Of a DNA stretch of 64,000 nucleotides, positions 53,301 through 64,000 are shown piece by piece. Below the pieces are notes generated by a model that was not told where the DNA came from, made no database searches, and worked only from the letters and a program-made list of their open reading frames with translations. Each line of letters begins with the position of its first letter. Position 1 is the first letter of the stretch. Both the position numbers and the translations under genes were made by a program. Source of the stretch: Trigonopsis variabilis (lineage: Eukaryota; Ascomycota; Trigonopsidomycetes; Trigonopsidales; Trigonopsidaceae); assembly GCA_003707065.3 (NCBI GenBank), contig PPXM03000005.1, forward strand, positions 124,001 to 188,000, given 5' to 3'.

Positions 53301-54972
53301 TGAAGAACTCCCAGTTCTATATTCAGGACCTCCTTCATCAGATATGCTTAATAAACTCTGGTTGTTACTAATTGCCATGGAATAGTTTTTCAATTCAAGA
53401 GAAACAGACGCTAGCGGATCGGATGCGTCATCGTCCGATTGACCTCCGGTTCCAGTCCCAGCGTCACCAGACCGGCCTCCTCTAGTGGTTGGACATTCCA
53501 CATTATCAGTTGAAGATGATGGACTTAGATCCACGGTGCTTGATTGTCCGAATTGGCTATATGACAAAGCCACCGTATTATCGATTGCCTCTTGAGCATA
53601 GGTGAAGATTTCCGACTGGATCCTTTCGGCATAAACAAGGGTATTACCTAGTCGCAGCACTGTTTCGACCTTAGCCTTAGCTACTTGTTCGCTTTTCTGA
53701 CATAGCTCGAGTAGGTTCTCGTCCTCAATCGAAGGACAAACCCAGCTCAAGACGCGCTGCATATCCCTTTCGCTTTGAGGGTCAAAAATAATCCTTTGAC
53801 CGTCATTAGATAGTTCTGGAGTTGATATTGCAAGCGCAGAATCGCAGAGATCTAATAACAATTCAGCCACTTTGAGAGGAGTCCATCCAGTCCCACTCGG
53901 TTTACGAAATGGACTTGGCGATCGGCCTCTAGCTCGGGAAACTAGCTCAAGAGACCGACCGGGATGTTCCAAATATCCTGAAGACGAGACAGAAGAAGAT
54001 TCAATAATATTCATCAGTGATGCCCGATTTTCCTGCAAGACATCCTGACACAGATCAACATCGCTCCTTGCCTTATGTTCGACCATGCACAATTCAGAAT
54101 GGCGCTCAAACCACCAATTGGGAATTCTGTTCTCACATATCCTACATAATTCTTCTTTAGGAGCAGGGATTCGATTGCTACTTGAAGAGTCGGCAATTTC
54201 CTGGAGATACGAAGCAAAAACATCAGCGCCGAAGCCAAGAGATTCAATTAAAACTTCGGGGATATCTATCTCGAGTCGTTCGATAGTCATTTGAGGCTTT
54301 AGAACCCACATCGTCTAATCGTCAGTAAAATTGGCTAATATGTCACACTCACATGCGGTTCAGGACCACTAATAAATATACCTTGGCCTTGAAGACGGAT
54401 CGTAGGCTCTTCAGGCTCAAATAGTAAACTTGGGTGATCTTTGAGTTCTTGGGGTGACGGACTGGATTCATCTTCACGACTCACCCGCAAGTCCAAGGGT
54501 TTGATTAGCCTTTCGCTCACATCAGCATTCCCTTCTTGGGTCTCTGACTGGCCTGTCGTAGTCTTTGGCCGTTCACTTAATGACAAGGCCGACAGTTTGT
54601 GGATCAAATCGTCATCATGAGCTCCACCAGCTATAGTAAATGACACATTCACTGAGCCAGATTTATTGTGGAGCGACTCGGTGGCATTTTTAAATACATC
54701 CTTATCATCTAATATGATATCAGCAAAAGGTTTATGTATAAGAGACTCGACAGATGACCTATAGAGTTAGTACGGCCGTCAAACAGTCATATTTACCCTA
54801 CAACGGATTCCCATGAATTGCTCAAAAATAATATTCGACCATTCAAGTCGAGTTCAAGAACGATATTCACATTGCTCTCACTAGCCTGGCGTAGATCCTC
54901 ATTTTCCGCCCGCTGAGACGACGATACCGAGATAGAGGATTCTATAGAGCCATCAGAATGGGGGCTAGACAT
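50373..54972 (-). CDS. RIM15: Rim15-type protein kinase (PAS, kinase, receiver)
   Basis: Nutrient-regulated kinase of the Greatwall-related Rim15/Cek1 group that controls entry into quiescence. Exons 54972-54797, 54758-54353 and 54314-50373 join over two 38-nt introns to give 1507 aa. A PAS domain (NVNIVLELDLNGRILFLSNSWESVVG...) is at about 30-95. A CRICENR zinc-binding motif is at about 251-270 with His and Cys later. The kinase begins at about 659 with GAFGSVYL and has HRDLKPDN, DFG and GTPDYLAPE, with a long insert between DFG and the activation segment as in Rim15. A receiver domain closes the protein from about 1382. Its phospho-acceptor Asp is Glu (position about 1435, codon 50592-50594) in the segment FTELNLP. 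Confidence 0.95.
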
Positions 54973-55556
54973 CCTTAAATATCGTATAAGGCGCACTAAG
55001 GCCCTTCAGAAAGGTGTCCCTACACCGCTCTTGTCTCAAGGGGAGAGAGGGGGAGAGATGATCGACTTGACAACGCCTGTCACAATCTTTAAAATCGACG
55101 ATCAAAGGTGGGCTTACACTACCGGTATGATCTGTTTAATCCCTAAAATGATCCTGAATAGACCAGGCGTGGATTTGCGCTGATTTTCGTGGACACGGAA
55201 CCGGTTTTGTCGTGACAGACTCCCCCGGTCGTGCTCACTTGGGGTTGATGTGCTAAGCAACACAGCTACAGTCAACGTTGTCCGTCCTCTCTCATAATAA
55301 CCGCGCTGCAGTAGCAGCTTATTACACACCGTAATCTATTTACAAAGCACATCAGCATTATGGAAGACTGTCTGGAGGAGGCACACAATCCTTAGGTGCT
55401 AATTGCAATTGCATCGAGCGTTGTGCAGATATCACCAGAAGCTACTTCTGGCGACTGCCACGGATGACTTCCTTTCATGCCATCTAGTACCATTATTTTT
55501 TTTCAATCCATGTCACAGTGAATCCAGACTCTGCAAAATCCTTTCTGGATCCAACG
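54973..55556. promoter_or_regulatory. RIM15 upstream region
   Basis: About 580 nt between the RIM15 start and the TRM5 stop. Short frames only. It presumably holds the RIM15 promoter. Confidence 0.35.
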
Positions 55557-57092
55557 TTAACTCTTAAATGCGACTTCACGAGGTAATCTAAACGTAATGC
55601 AGTACATCCACTTCGTAGGAGCGACCTTGCGTACCATATGAAGCTCCCATTCTGGTAAATCTTGGTCGTATGCCAGCTTTTCCCTAACAATATCACCAAA
55701 ATATTTAGAAACGACGGACTCGGGTGGATCAAAGTGGCTCTCACTATCCTTATAGAACGAATAACAATGTATTAAGGGCATCTGAAGATCTCCAAAATAA
55801 GACTGCTGTCCTTTGTACACACCCACAAAAGCATCTGCTAGTTAGAATGACAGATATACGAAGTCTCTTACCTAAAAACTCGATTGCCGACGCGGGAAGG
55901 TTAAGAATATAATGACTATATACTTTAGGACTTGTCATTGTCTGGACAGCGATCTTTTCACTCTTTCGCCGCTTTGAAAGTTTGTATAGTGATGACCGTG
56001 ACATGTCAAAAGGAATCTCGGGCAAAAATGAATTGTGCTTTTGCAGATAGCTTAGACTGTCAGCAATGAACTTCCTCCCATCTTCATTGAAAGCTTTGCA
56101 AAAATTGGGAGTATTGTTCAGCTTTATATTGTTTTCTAGAGCTTTGAAGCTCTCAGGGTTCAAGTCATTGGCAAAAGCCAGCACTTGTTTTTTAGCGCAT
56201 GGTATAGCAAAAGGTCCAACACCAGCCATAACATCGCAGATAGCCTCACCTGGATGACAGAGATCTATGATTCGTCGATGCTCGGTAGACAGACGAGAGT
56301 TCCAATACACTTTTCGAAAGTCCAACTGGAACTTACAGTTGGATTCAGAGGTTTCCACGAAGAAGTCCGAATCTTTTCCCTGGCCTCCTGCTAAGATCTC
56401 CATCTCAAACGTACGGAATCGCGTATCGATGGAGTCCAGTTTATTCACAACCATGGTGATGTTCTTATGCTTGTCAAGAATGACCTGCCCAATTATCTTT
56501 TTATAAGGCAGAAACTGCTCTCGGAGATTCATATGAGCAATATGACCCACTAACGTATACCCAGAAGGAATCTCGTCATACAAGTCTTGCGGCAGAATGG
56601 CTCTTAGAATCTCGTCTAATGTTAAATGCTGACTTATATGCTCGGTTTCATACCTGCGTTCCAAAAATCATATGTTAGCTTCAGCGTATATGGCTCAAAT
56701 GACACAGCATTTGGTACAGTTTTTAGGAATTCTTTAGATTCATTAGAAAGTGATGCCTCGTCTGGTCAAATTAGCCAAACTGAGCCGAGTCTTAACTTAC
56801 CTTGGATCGAAGGTTTTAACAAGACGCCCTTTTGCCCTTCAGATAGACTTATCAGACGAGCAAGCCCAGGCAAGTATAGTATATCTTTATTGATTCCATT
56901 CAATACTTTAGGAGTCTCCTTGAGATCCTTGATCCTTGCAAGTAATAGCTGTTCTGATCTTTGGAAGAAGCCCCGATCTAAGGTCGTAGCCCCTTGACAA
57001 ATAGGTGGACCATAAATAGTTCGAGGAATAGTCAGGTACTTCTTTGATTCCATAGCTGCTGTACTCATATATCGACTCAGTCGCTTGAGCAT
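55557..57092 (-). CDS. TRM5: tRNA (guanine37-N1)-methyltransferase Trm5
   Basis: It methylates G37 next to the anticodon, keeping the reading frame during translation. Four exons (57092-56801, 56761-56654, 56615-55872, 55837-55557) join in frame over introns of 39, 38 and 34 nt, giving 474 aa. Alignment to yeast Trm5 fixed the middle splices: TLKLTYDFWNA joins DEILRAILPQDL. HIAHMNLREQFLPYK, IGQVILDKHKN, CKFQLDFRKVYWNSRL, the SAM-binding DVMAGVGPFAIPCAKK, and NDLNPESFKALENNI follow. The last exon adds ADAFVGVYKG. The first 25 residues are basic and could direct part of the protein to mitochondria, as in yeast. Confidence 0.93.
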
Positions 57093-57278
57093 GAGCTTGC
57101 TTTTACTAGAATGCAAGACTGGAAAACTGTAGATGTAACAGCGGAACGATACTTCTTTAGATCGTTACATATCCGGTAAAGTATACAGGCAGCGATGTCG
57201 TCGCTGTGGAGTAACCACAACATTTGGGCGGACTGCTCTCATAGCCTGCTCCACCAACCGCATAGGCTCCTTTTTAGC

Positions 57279-58833
57279 ATGAGCAAAGTCAAAGTGGCTG
57301 TAAGGATCCGACCGCTTAGTGAGAATGGTGAGCCTAAGCGAGTCAGTCTAAGGTTTAATCCCAGAACGCTTGTCAGGATGTCGAAAAGCAGTGTGGGCTG
57401 AGAATGAAAATATCGTCTTATCCCAAAACCTGCAAGATGGCCGGACCCTTCTTAAAAAGTTCCGCTTTGATCATCATTATGATTCCCTCGAGTCAAACAC
57501 TCAACGGCAAAAGCAAGAACTTTCGGAGAAAATCTACCATGACCTGGGCGAGAGTACAGTCAAACTGGCTTTTGAAGGCCAAGATGCCTGCGTTCTATGC
57601 TATGGACAATCTGGATCTGGTAAGACGTTCTCTATGTTTGGAACACGCACTGTCGATGGCCTGATACCTCGAATCTGTAGGGGATTACTATCTTTAATCG
57701 GCCAAAGTCGTGAAAACTCGGATTTGTTTCAATACCAGGTGCATGCATGTCTATATGAGATATATAACGAGCGGGTGAGAGACCTCTTAGACCATGGAAG
57801 CCCTCGCCGTGTTCGCGAACATCCTATCGATGGCCCTTTTGTTGAAAATCTGACTTCTTTCCAGTTATCATGTGCTGAAGATATCAATTCTATTTTGACT
57901 CGAGCGCTGTTTGCTCGAAAGAGCGCAGACACCGATATCAATGCAGGTTCTTCCCGGTCTCATGCCATCGTTATTTTAACAATAAAGAACGCTCGAGCTC
58001 CTACTAATAGTGCTCCTGTTTCCATAATTACCCTGGTTGATCTAGCAGGATCAGAAAGGGCTAAGGTGGCCAATACGTCTGGAATTAGACTGACCGAGGG
58101 TGGGAACATCAATCGATCTCTTTTAGCTCTCAGACGAGTGATATGTTGCCGAGCCGATGCGTCACCTAAAAAAGGTCGAGTCGTTCCTTATAGAGACTCT
58201 GTTCTCACCTGGCTGCTCAAGAGACATTTTGATACAAGTTCGTCAATCACATTATTTGCAACCTTAAATCCTACAGAATATGCTTACGACGAGACCTTAT
58301 CGACATTGTTTTACATCGATTATGCATCCAGGATTCAGAATCAAGTGATACCCTCCCCAAGTGCTTCCCCTAACTTGGTTGAACAGCTACAAAATCAAGT
58401 TGAAGAGCTCAAGATTCAGCTGGCTAATGAAATCAATCACCATAATGAACTGCAACTAATGTGCCGGAATATGTCTGCTCAACCTCGCTTTTTCCATGAT
58501 ATCTCAAAGTCGGTCGAAGTCTTGATCGACTCTTGCAAAGATTTGATGGACGTGAACCAGCTAAGCTCACGTTGGAGCGATCAAGTTACCTTTATAAATG
58601 ATTCTATTATTGACAATTACGGTAATCTACGTCAAGTTCTAAGGCGACACGTTACCTGTCTCGGTCCCCTTAACCATGCCAAAATTTCTGGTGCGGAAAA
58701 TCTGAATGAAAATGACCCAGACCTTAAATGTGATCTCGACCATGATACCTCCCTTAACATATCTCCCTCTTCTCCTATGCGACAGGATGAATCATATCCT
58801 CTATTCGGGCGCAGACGTGATACTTACAGCTAG
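57279..58833 (+). CDS. Kinesin motor protein
   Basis: A microtubule motor of 505 aa. Exons 57279-57327 and 57365-58833 join over a 37-nt intron (GTGAGC...CCCAG, phase 1). The motor starts with VKVAVRIRPL, and the P-loop GQSGSGKT is at about 97. Switch I is NAGSSRSHAIV and switch II DLAGSER, followed by NRSLLALRRVI and the YRDSVLTWLL segment, so the motor looks active. A short coiled coil (about 345-395) and a tail of about 110 residues follow. The small size and lack of other domains prevent assignment to a subfamily. It is divergent to TRM5, with 186 nt between starts. Confidence 0.92.
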
Positions 58834-59210
58834 TTGTGTCTCTCTTGCCTTTTATACATCGTTGAATTTAATCGATATCTCTCACCACGTTGTTTCGTTT
58901 ATAATCCACCACGAACGTTCATACCTTTACGCGCTCGTGCGAGCTGTGATCTCCTGTAGTAGATAGTTGCGTGATTTCCGATGTCTCGAGTCTGTAGCAA
59001 TTATACCTAATTTATCTAAATCTCACTGACGAGACTGGCCTGGAAAAGGGCTAGACTTACCCCAGGTCTCAGGTTCAGCCTAGGTTGGCCATGTAAGACG
59101 CCTTGGACTCGCAGCGTTACAGAAGCGGCTCTACCTAGTGGGCCGGCTCATGTCATAGAGCAACAAGGCCACGCGAGACTAAACAAGACGCATTTTGGTC
59201 TTGAAAAGTG
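58834..59210. other. Intergenic region kinesin / kinase
   Basis: About 375 nt. It carries a GC-rich part around 59040-59170. No RNA gene was confirmed. Confidence 0.35.
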
Positions 59211-60574
59211 ATGGAAGTGACTCTTCTTGGACTGGGCCGAACAGGATGTCGCTTTCGGGACGCTTCACTGGAAGGACGTTACGAATTGGTACAGAAGTTA
59301 GGCAGTGGGAGTTTTGGTAGCGTTTATCGAGCAAACGTGCTTAGAACGGCCTTCCTATCTGTGACTGGCGAGGCTGCAATCAAAGGAGTAAGTTGCGTGC
59401 AGAAGAAGGCAATTCTGACTGAATTCAAGGTGGCCGTCAAGACGATCAAGAAGACTTACAGTGATCCGCGGAAATACGCTGATCTACGAGAAGTTATACT
59501 TCTACAAGAGCTGCCATATCATTTCAATATTGTGAAATGGTACGAAATGTTGATAGATCCAAGCAGTCGGCAATTATTCATAGTAATGGAGCTGATGGAA
59601 GAGAATCTGTATCATTTTATCAGGCGCGGGGCGACTAATAATATGACTGATTATCAGATGAAGATGATTATGTATGTTTCTGGATTGTACGAGCAAGTTC
59701 TAACCTGCAGCCATCAGCTGTTATCGGGAGTGAATCATCTCCATCAGAATGGTTTTTTCCACGGCGATATCAAACCAGAAAATCTCTTGATAAGCACAAC
59801 GGAGAGAGGTAATACAACTATTTATACATTAAAGCTAGGGGACTTTGGACTCACACGACGAAGTGATGCTAGTCCTCCCTATACCTTATATATTGCTACT
59901 CGCTGGTACAGGGCACCAGAAATGCTACTGGGAGGAACAGATTATACGAATAAGATCGATATCTGGGCTGTAGGAGCCGTATGCTGCGAGATATTGATTA
60001 AGCGACCGCTTTTCCCAGGTAACGGCTATTTAGACCAACTTGCCAAGATTATTCGTGTAATGGGTAATCCGAGTCCAAAATATCGATCTCCGTCATCAGG
60101 CAAACAGTGTATGGGAGGCTCATGGAGCTTGGGTACTGTCTTTGCTCTTCGACTTGGCTTTAAATTTCCAGATGTGAGTATCTGACGTGTTTTTTAAACT
60201 CTTGCTTACTATTATAGACTCCTGGATGTTCACTAGCCCTTATTTTAAGTAGTGTCTCTAACCAGCAAGTTGTTTCGCTGATCAAGGCAATGCTCAAGTG
60301 GGATCCAGCCAAACGTTGGGCGTGCGACGAGCTCTTGCGACATCGGTATTTTAAGGTTATGGGAACTCAATTGGCCGAACGACGATATAGAAATGATCTT
60401 CATGTGCTAGAGTCGAGTCCCAATGAAAAGCTATATAGCGAGAGACGAAAGAGTGACCTGCAGCTCTCCGAAAACAGACCCGCGACCAGGGAAGGGATAC
60501 CCATGTGTCTACAACGAACGCCCATCATAATCCGTTTAGACATTTTCTGTCGAAAATCAATTACTAATTGCTAA
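59211..60574 (+). CDS. Ime2/MAK-type (RCK family) protein kinase
   Basis: Four exons (59211-59387, 59430-59671, 59711-60173, 60218-60574) give 412 aa. The introns are 42, 39 and 44 nt. The kinase domain opens with YELVQKLGSGSFGSVY. It has VAVKTIKK (catalytic Lys), HGDIKPENLL in place of the usual HRD (Arg is Gly), LGDFG, and TRWYRAPEMLL with a TLY triplet where MAK kinases have TDY or TEY. It ends with MLKWDPAKRW and ELLRHRYF. The features place it in the CMGC group near Ime2, MAK and LF4. These kinases act in meiosis or in cilium length and cell-cycle control. The C-terminal 60 residues are Arg/Ser-rich. Confidence 0.82.
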
Positions 60575-61227
60575 TATTCTTGGATAAAGTCCAAAGAGAG
60601 TATCTCTGCTGGGAATAGCAAGCGCATAATGCTGAGCCAGGGGAGACAGACCGCGACGGGTAGAGACGGGCGGTTGCTATGTAGCTAGACAAAAAATATC
60701 AGTCGATGAGCCGCCGTGGGCTCGGTGACGAAGAATTATGTTATGTCGTCACACACAAACTGAATGCCTTGGTCACAAAGCCGTCAAAAGTTCAGAATGA
60801 AGAGCATGAGATGTGAAACGTCAAAAAAATTGAGGCGTGAGGAGTCGCGAGCGAGTTAACATAAAGGAGTACATTAGACGTAGACTTTTATATTCAAGTT
60901 CAACGAAGACCTTTGTGAGCTAATTGAACTGATCTAATGATAGCTTGTATAAGATCAAGCGTAAATTACAAAGATCTGGAGTAGCAGATCTTGAAAAAAC
61001 TGCAATAGAAAAGTAGGGTGTTTAATTAATTCTCAGGGGTCCAAGAAGGGAATATGGACTGGACAAATCAAAAGGGGTTGTCGCTAAACCTGGGTTGAGG
61101 CGGCCTTAGACAAAAAACACTTTAGGCGCTGGGTCATTCTCCTTCCATCATCCCCTTTTGATTTTCTCCTTTTCGAGATCGCCAGGAACATACAAGAAGC
61201 AACTGATCCGACTGAGACTACGAGAAC
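60575..61227. other. Intergenic region
   Basis: About 650 nt, tandem-gene spacer. No gene seen. Confidence 0.35.
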
Positions 61228-62062
61228 ATGTCTACTGAGGTGAGTCGAGAGAACGCATATATCCCCTTTATGAGAAGGAAGAGCTGAAGGAAGAGCACGG
61301 ACGGGTCATCGAGGCGCCTGAGAAGAGTGAAAGAAGAAGCGTGTTGACGTTTGTGCAAGAGTCGTCAGATATAAAGGCTTGAAGGGGATATATTGAAACG
61401 AAATTATACTAACGACAACTATCAAAGGGCGACTCTTTGTTCCTGTCTCTGCCCGAAGGAAGCCAAGTTGTGCATGCTCTTTGGAGTCATGTTTAGAAAT
61501 TTTTGCCGTGCATAGGCGCTACACTCGAGCCCGGTTAGGAAGGTATGAATAGTCCCAACTTGGCAACCAGGGCATGAGACAAGAAAAAAGACTAGTCTTT
61601 GGTACAAAAATAGAATATTGAGGTTACCAAGATCGAAGCTGATGCTGCTCAGACTCAAGACCAAGTAATTGCTGATAAGACTGAGGTTGAAGACGCGGTT
61701 AAGCAAGAAACTTCTCCTGTTGTCGAAGATAAGAAAGAGGATCAAGTAAAAGAATCTGCTCCCTCGACAAAGGCCGAAGATACCAAGGAGAACAAACTGT
61801 TGAGTTTGAAATCTAAGCTCGTCGATGACGCCTCTCGATTTCATAAGCGACTGCAAGTGTCTAGAACAGTTTCAAGTGCTAACCATCCAGAATTGCCGGC
61901 GTCAAACGATTCTATCGCAAAATTGTTCCCAAGACTGTGCCTAAGGCCAGTAACCAGACCGAGGCCGAGGGTGAACAAACCGTCCAGGATAAAAGCGCCG
62001 AAGAGGCAGCCCCCAAAGCGACTGAGGAAAGTTCTCCTGTGGAGGAGCAAAATAAATCTTAG
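61228..62062 (+). CDS. Small highly charged protein
   Basis: Three exons, 61228-61239 (MSTE only), 61614-61858 and 61891-62062, join in frame to give 142 aa. The first intron is 374 nt, long for this genome; its borders are GTGAGT and AATAG. The second is 32 nt with a CTAAC branch motif; its GTCTAG donor is weak and was chosen because it keeps a single frame. The product is almost all Lys, Glu, Ala, Asp, Gln and Ser, with one less-charged patch of Leu/Lys and an aromatic FYRKIV. It has no signal or membrane segment. Such hydrophilic proteins occur among stress or chaperone-like factors, but no family is recognised. Confidence 0.55.
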
Positions 62063-62954
62063 TCAATAATAATAACCTGAGGTTTATTTTGCTGCTCGCC
62101 AAATAAGGCACCACTTTGAGTTAACCTTTGAGCATTACCTCTTATAGTTAATAATTGTACCGTTACTACGTCGTTTAATCTTGCATTGTTATATGGTCTA
62201 ATCTAATATTGTTGTTCCAAGTTGTGCTCGCTATAAATAAGAAAATTTGCTGTGTAAGCTGTGAGTCTGCGTTCACCCCTACCACTTGAGGGCACGAGAC
62301 TGTGTCCGCTGTAGCTAATTATGGGCGAAAAGGCTACACCTGTGCCCTGGTCCACATTTTTAGAACACAGTTTAGCAAGCAGTAGTTACACTAGTGTCGT
62401 CGTGCGCTTATAATGCATTCTGATCCGCATCACGTAGATTACAAAGGCTCCGGAACGGCATGGAAGACATCTCGATCAGGAGACCTGAGACACGGCAACG
62501 CGGAATGATGCATACCGATAATACCAAGGGGAATGCAAGGTACAGGCTAAATGGATCGAGAAGGAGCGCGAATGTAAAAGCAGCCACAGTGAAACGTTGT
62601 CAAGACCCTCAAGGGACGACGAGGGCGGGCAGGACCTCAGCCGCAAAAGCCGCAAGAGAGTAGAAAAAGAGCTGGCTGATTCACCTAGCAACGCGGCCGA
62701 CACGACAACCAACCAAGACTCTTACACCATTTTCTCAGCTTAAGTCTGCAGGAGAAATCCGCCTAAACCCTGCTCCATTACCTTTGCTCTTATCCAAGGG
62801 TTTTATCTGCTGGTTTGTCCCTTTCTCCTTTGTTGTTCTTTCTCTAGCGCTCCCTGTTCGACTCGTGTTTGATCGGGACCCCTCTTTAGCCTAGCTGTGT
62901 TTTTTTGTTGGTCTATCGTCCTTTATCGAGTGGTTTCTTGATTTTATTTGAATC
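62063..62954. promoter_or_regulatory. HRR25-like upstream region
   Basis: About 890 nt. Short frames without recognisable content. A pyrimidine-rich stretch (about 62810-62860) lies shortly before the casein kinase 1 start. Confidence 0.35.
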
Positions 62955-64000
62955 ATGTCTATGTAAGTAATTCATTTTACTGAGGAAAAGCGACAGAGCT
63001 CTTTATTTTACGCACATTCTCGCTTTTTTCCTTCAAACACCAGGCCTGACAGTTCTAGGGACCTTCGTGTGGGCAATAAATACCGAATCGGTCGAAAGAT
63101 CGGTAGTGGTAGCTTTGGTGATATCTATCTAGGTATGTTGGAATTGTTTGCTTGTTTTTATCGTGCCATGTGACTTCATCCTACCCCTTGACCTCATAGT
63201 CATCTACTGTTAAACTGGACTTATGCCCGTTAATTTTCTGTCTTTTTCCGTTCTTTGACATTATTTTCAACTTTGAAACTGGTTTCGTGCTTGACTTCAT
63301 CATAATAAATGGTGATTTTGATCACTGGTGGCGGGTGCAGTTGATGATGTTGGGTTGCTTTTAAAGTTCTCGCGTTCTCTTTGAGGGGGAAGCCTACGTC
63401 CTTTCTTGATTCGTCACAATTTTTTTCATGACTGTTATAAGGTTGATTGAATTGGAATTCGTTTTTTGGGTGGTTGCTGTTTCTAACGGCACTCGCCTAT
63501 GCGCTCCCAAAGAGGGGAACGGGCAAAAGGGATGGATCAGACATGCCGAAGACAGAACCGAGCATTGGCATCAACTAACATATTTAGGCACAAATATTAT
63601 TTCAGGAGAAGAAGTAGCTATTAAATTGGAATCGATACATGCTCGTCATCCTCAATTAGAATATGAGGCCCGAGTGTACAAGGCCATGGCTGGAGGAGTC
63701 GGAATTCCGTTTGTGCGCTGGTTTGGAACCGAATGCGATTACAATGCAATGGTAATTGATCTGTTGGGACCCAGCTTGGAGGACCTGTTCAATTTTTGTA
63801 ATCGAAAGTTCTCACTCAAGACGGTTCTTCTTCTCGCTGATCAGCTGTTATCCCGGATTGAATTTATTCATGCTAAATCCTTTATCCATCGTGATATAAA
63901 GCCAGATAATTTCCTTATGGGGATCGGAAAGCGAGGTAACCAGGTCAACGTTATCGATTTCGGTCTGGCCAAGCGGTATCGGGATTCCAAGTCCCATCTT
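62955..64000 (+). CDS. HRR25: Casein kinase 1, delta/epsilon type (partial at window end)
   Basis: A Ser/Thr kinase of the CK1 family that works in DNA repair, vesicle transport, ribosome biogenesis and meiosis in yeast. Exon 1 is only 8 nt (62955-62962, ATGTCTAT). Exon 2 is 63044-63132, and exon 3 starts at 63588 and runs out of the window. The introns are 81 and 455 nt, the second the longest seen here. The joined text reads [22 protein letters not shown], then [52 protein letters not shown] and [12 protein letters not shown] follow, all diagnostic for CK1 delta/epsilon. About 170 residues are visible and all motifs are intact. Confidence 0.93.
63133..63587 (+). other. Long second intron of the casein kinase 1 gene
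   Basis: 455 nt from GTATGT to TTTAG, T-rich. No internal gene was recognised. Such long introns near the 5' end of a gene whose other introns are short may carry regulatory sequence; that is inference. Confidence 0.6.

Noticed and set aside
61422-61856. 144-codon minus-strand frame over the charged-protein gene
   Set aside because: Hydrophobic artefact of reading the Lys/Glu-rich exon backwards, and partly inside a proposed intron.

Overview
The window reads as part of a fungal nuclear genome, most likely Dikarya. I cannot name the species. The evidence is fungal-type genes (RIM15 kinase with PAS and receiver domains, RTC3, HAP2, PEX11, a fungal-type ABD1, GPI-anchored Ser/Ala-rich wall-type proteins), compact spacing, and spliceosomal introns that are mostly only 32-52 nt long. 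I re-derived exon joins by reading frame, GT..AG borders and similarity to known families, so gene lengths given here are for spliced products.

Layout. 1-23.3 kb is a dense housekeeping block: DPP3, a PH-like domain protein, RTC3, a TLDc/OXR1 protein, an exportin-5/Msn5 karyopherin, an unrecognised membrane protein, a histidine acid phosphatase, PEX11, the mRNA cap methyltransferase ABD1, an alanine aminotransferase, the kinetochore gene NUF2 and two uncharacterised genes. 23.5-33.4 kb is different. It holds six consecutive minus-strand genes, most encoding secreted proteins rich in Ala, Ser, Gly and Pro, several with GPI-type tails, internal repeats and TATA boxes close to the start codon. 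Two share a Cys/Asn-rich module, and two share a duplicated promoter plus signal-peptide exon fused to unrelated mature parts. 34-44.8 kb returns to housekeeping genes: REX1, MIS18, a 2.7 kb gap without recognisable genes, a likely pseudokinase, HAP2/NF-YA, an unrecognised three-exon gene and RPN10. 45.5-64 kb holds a borealin/Nbl1-like gene, a large unrecognised gene, eIF3d, RIM15, TRM5, a kinesin, an Ime2/MAK-type kinase, a small charged protein and the 5' part of a casein kinase 1 (HRR25-like), cut by the window end.

How the genes relate. Several gene products serve mitosis (NUF2, MIS18, borealin-like, kinesin, CK1), but they are scattered and need not be co-regulated. The only region that looks like a co-evolving system is the secreted-protein cluster, probably a lineage-specific family of cell-wall or matrix proteins. 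No mobile elements, viral fossils, CRISPR arrays, rRNA or convincing tRNA genes were seen.
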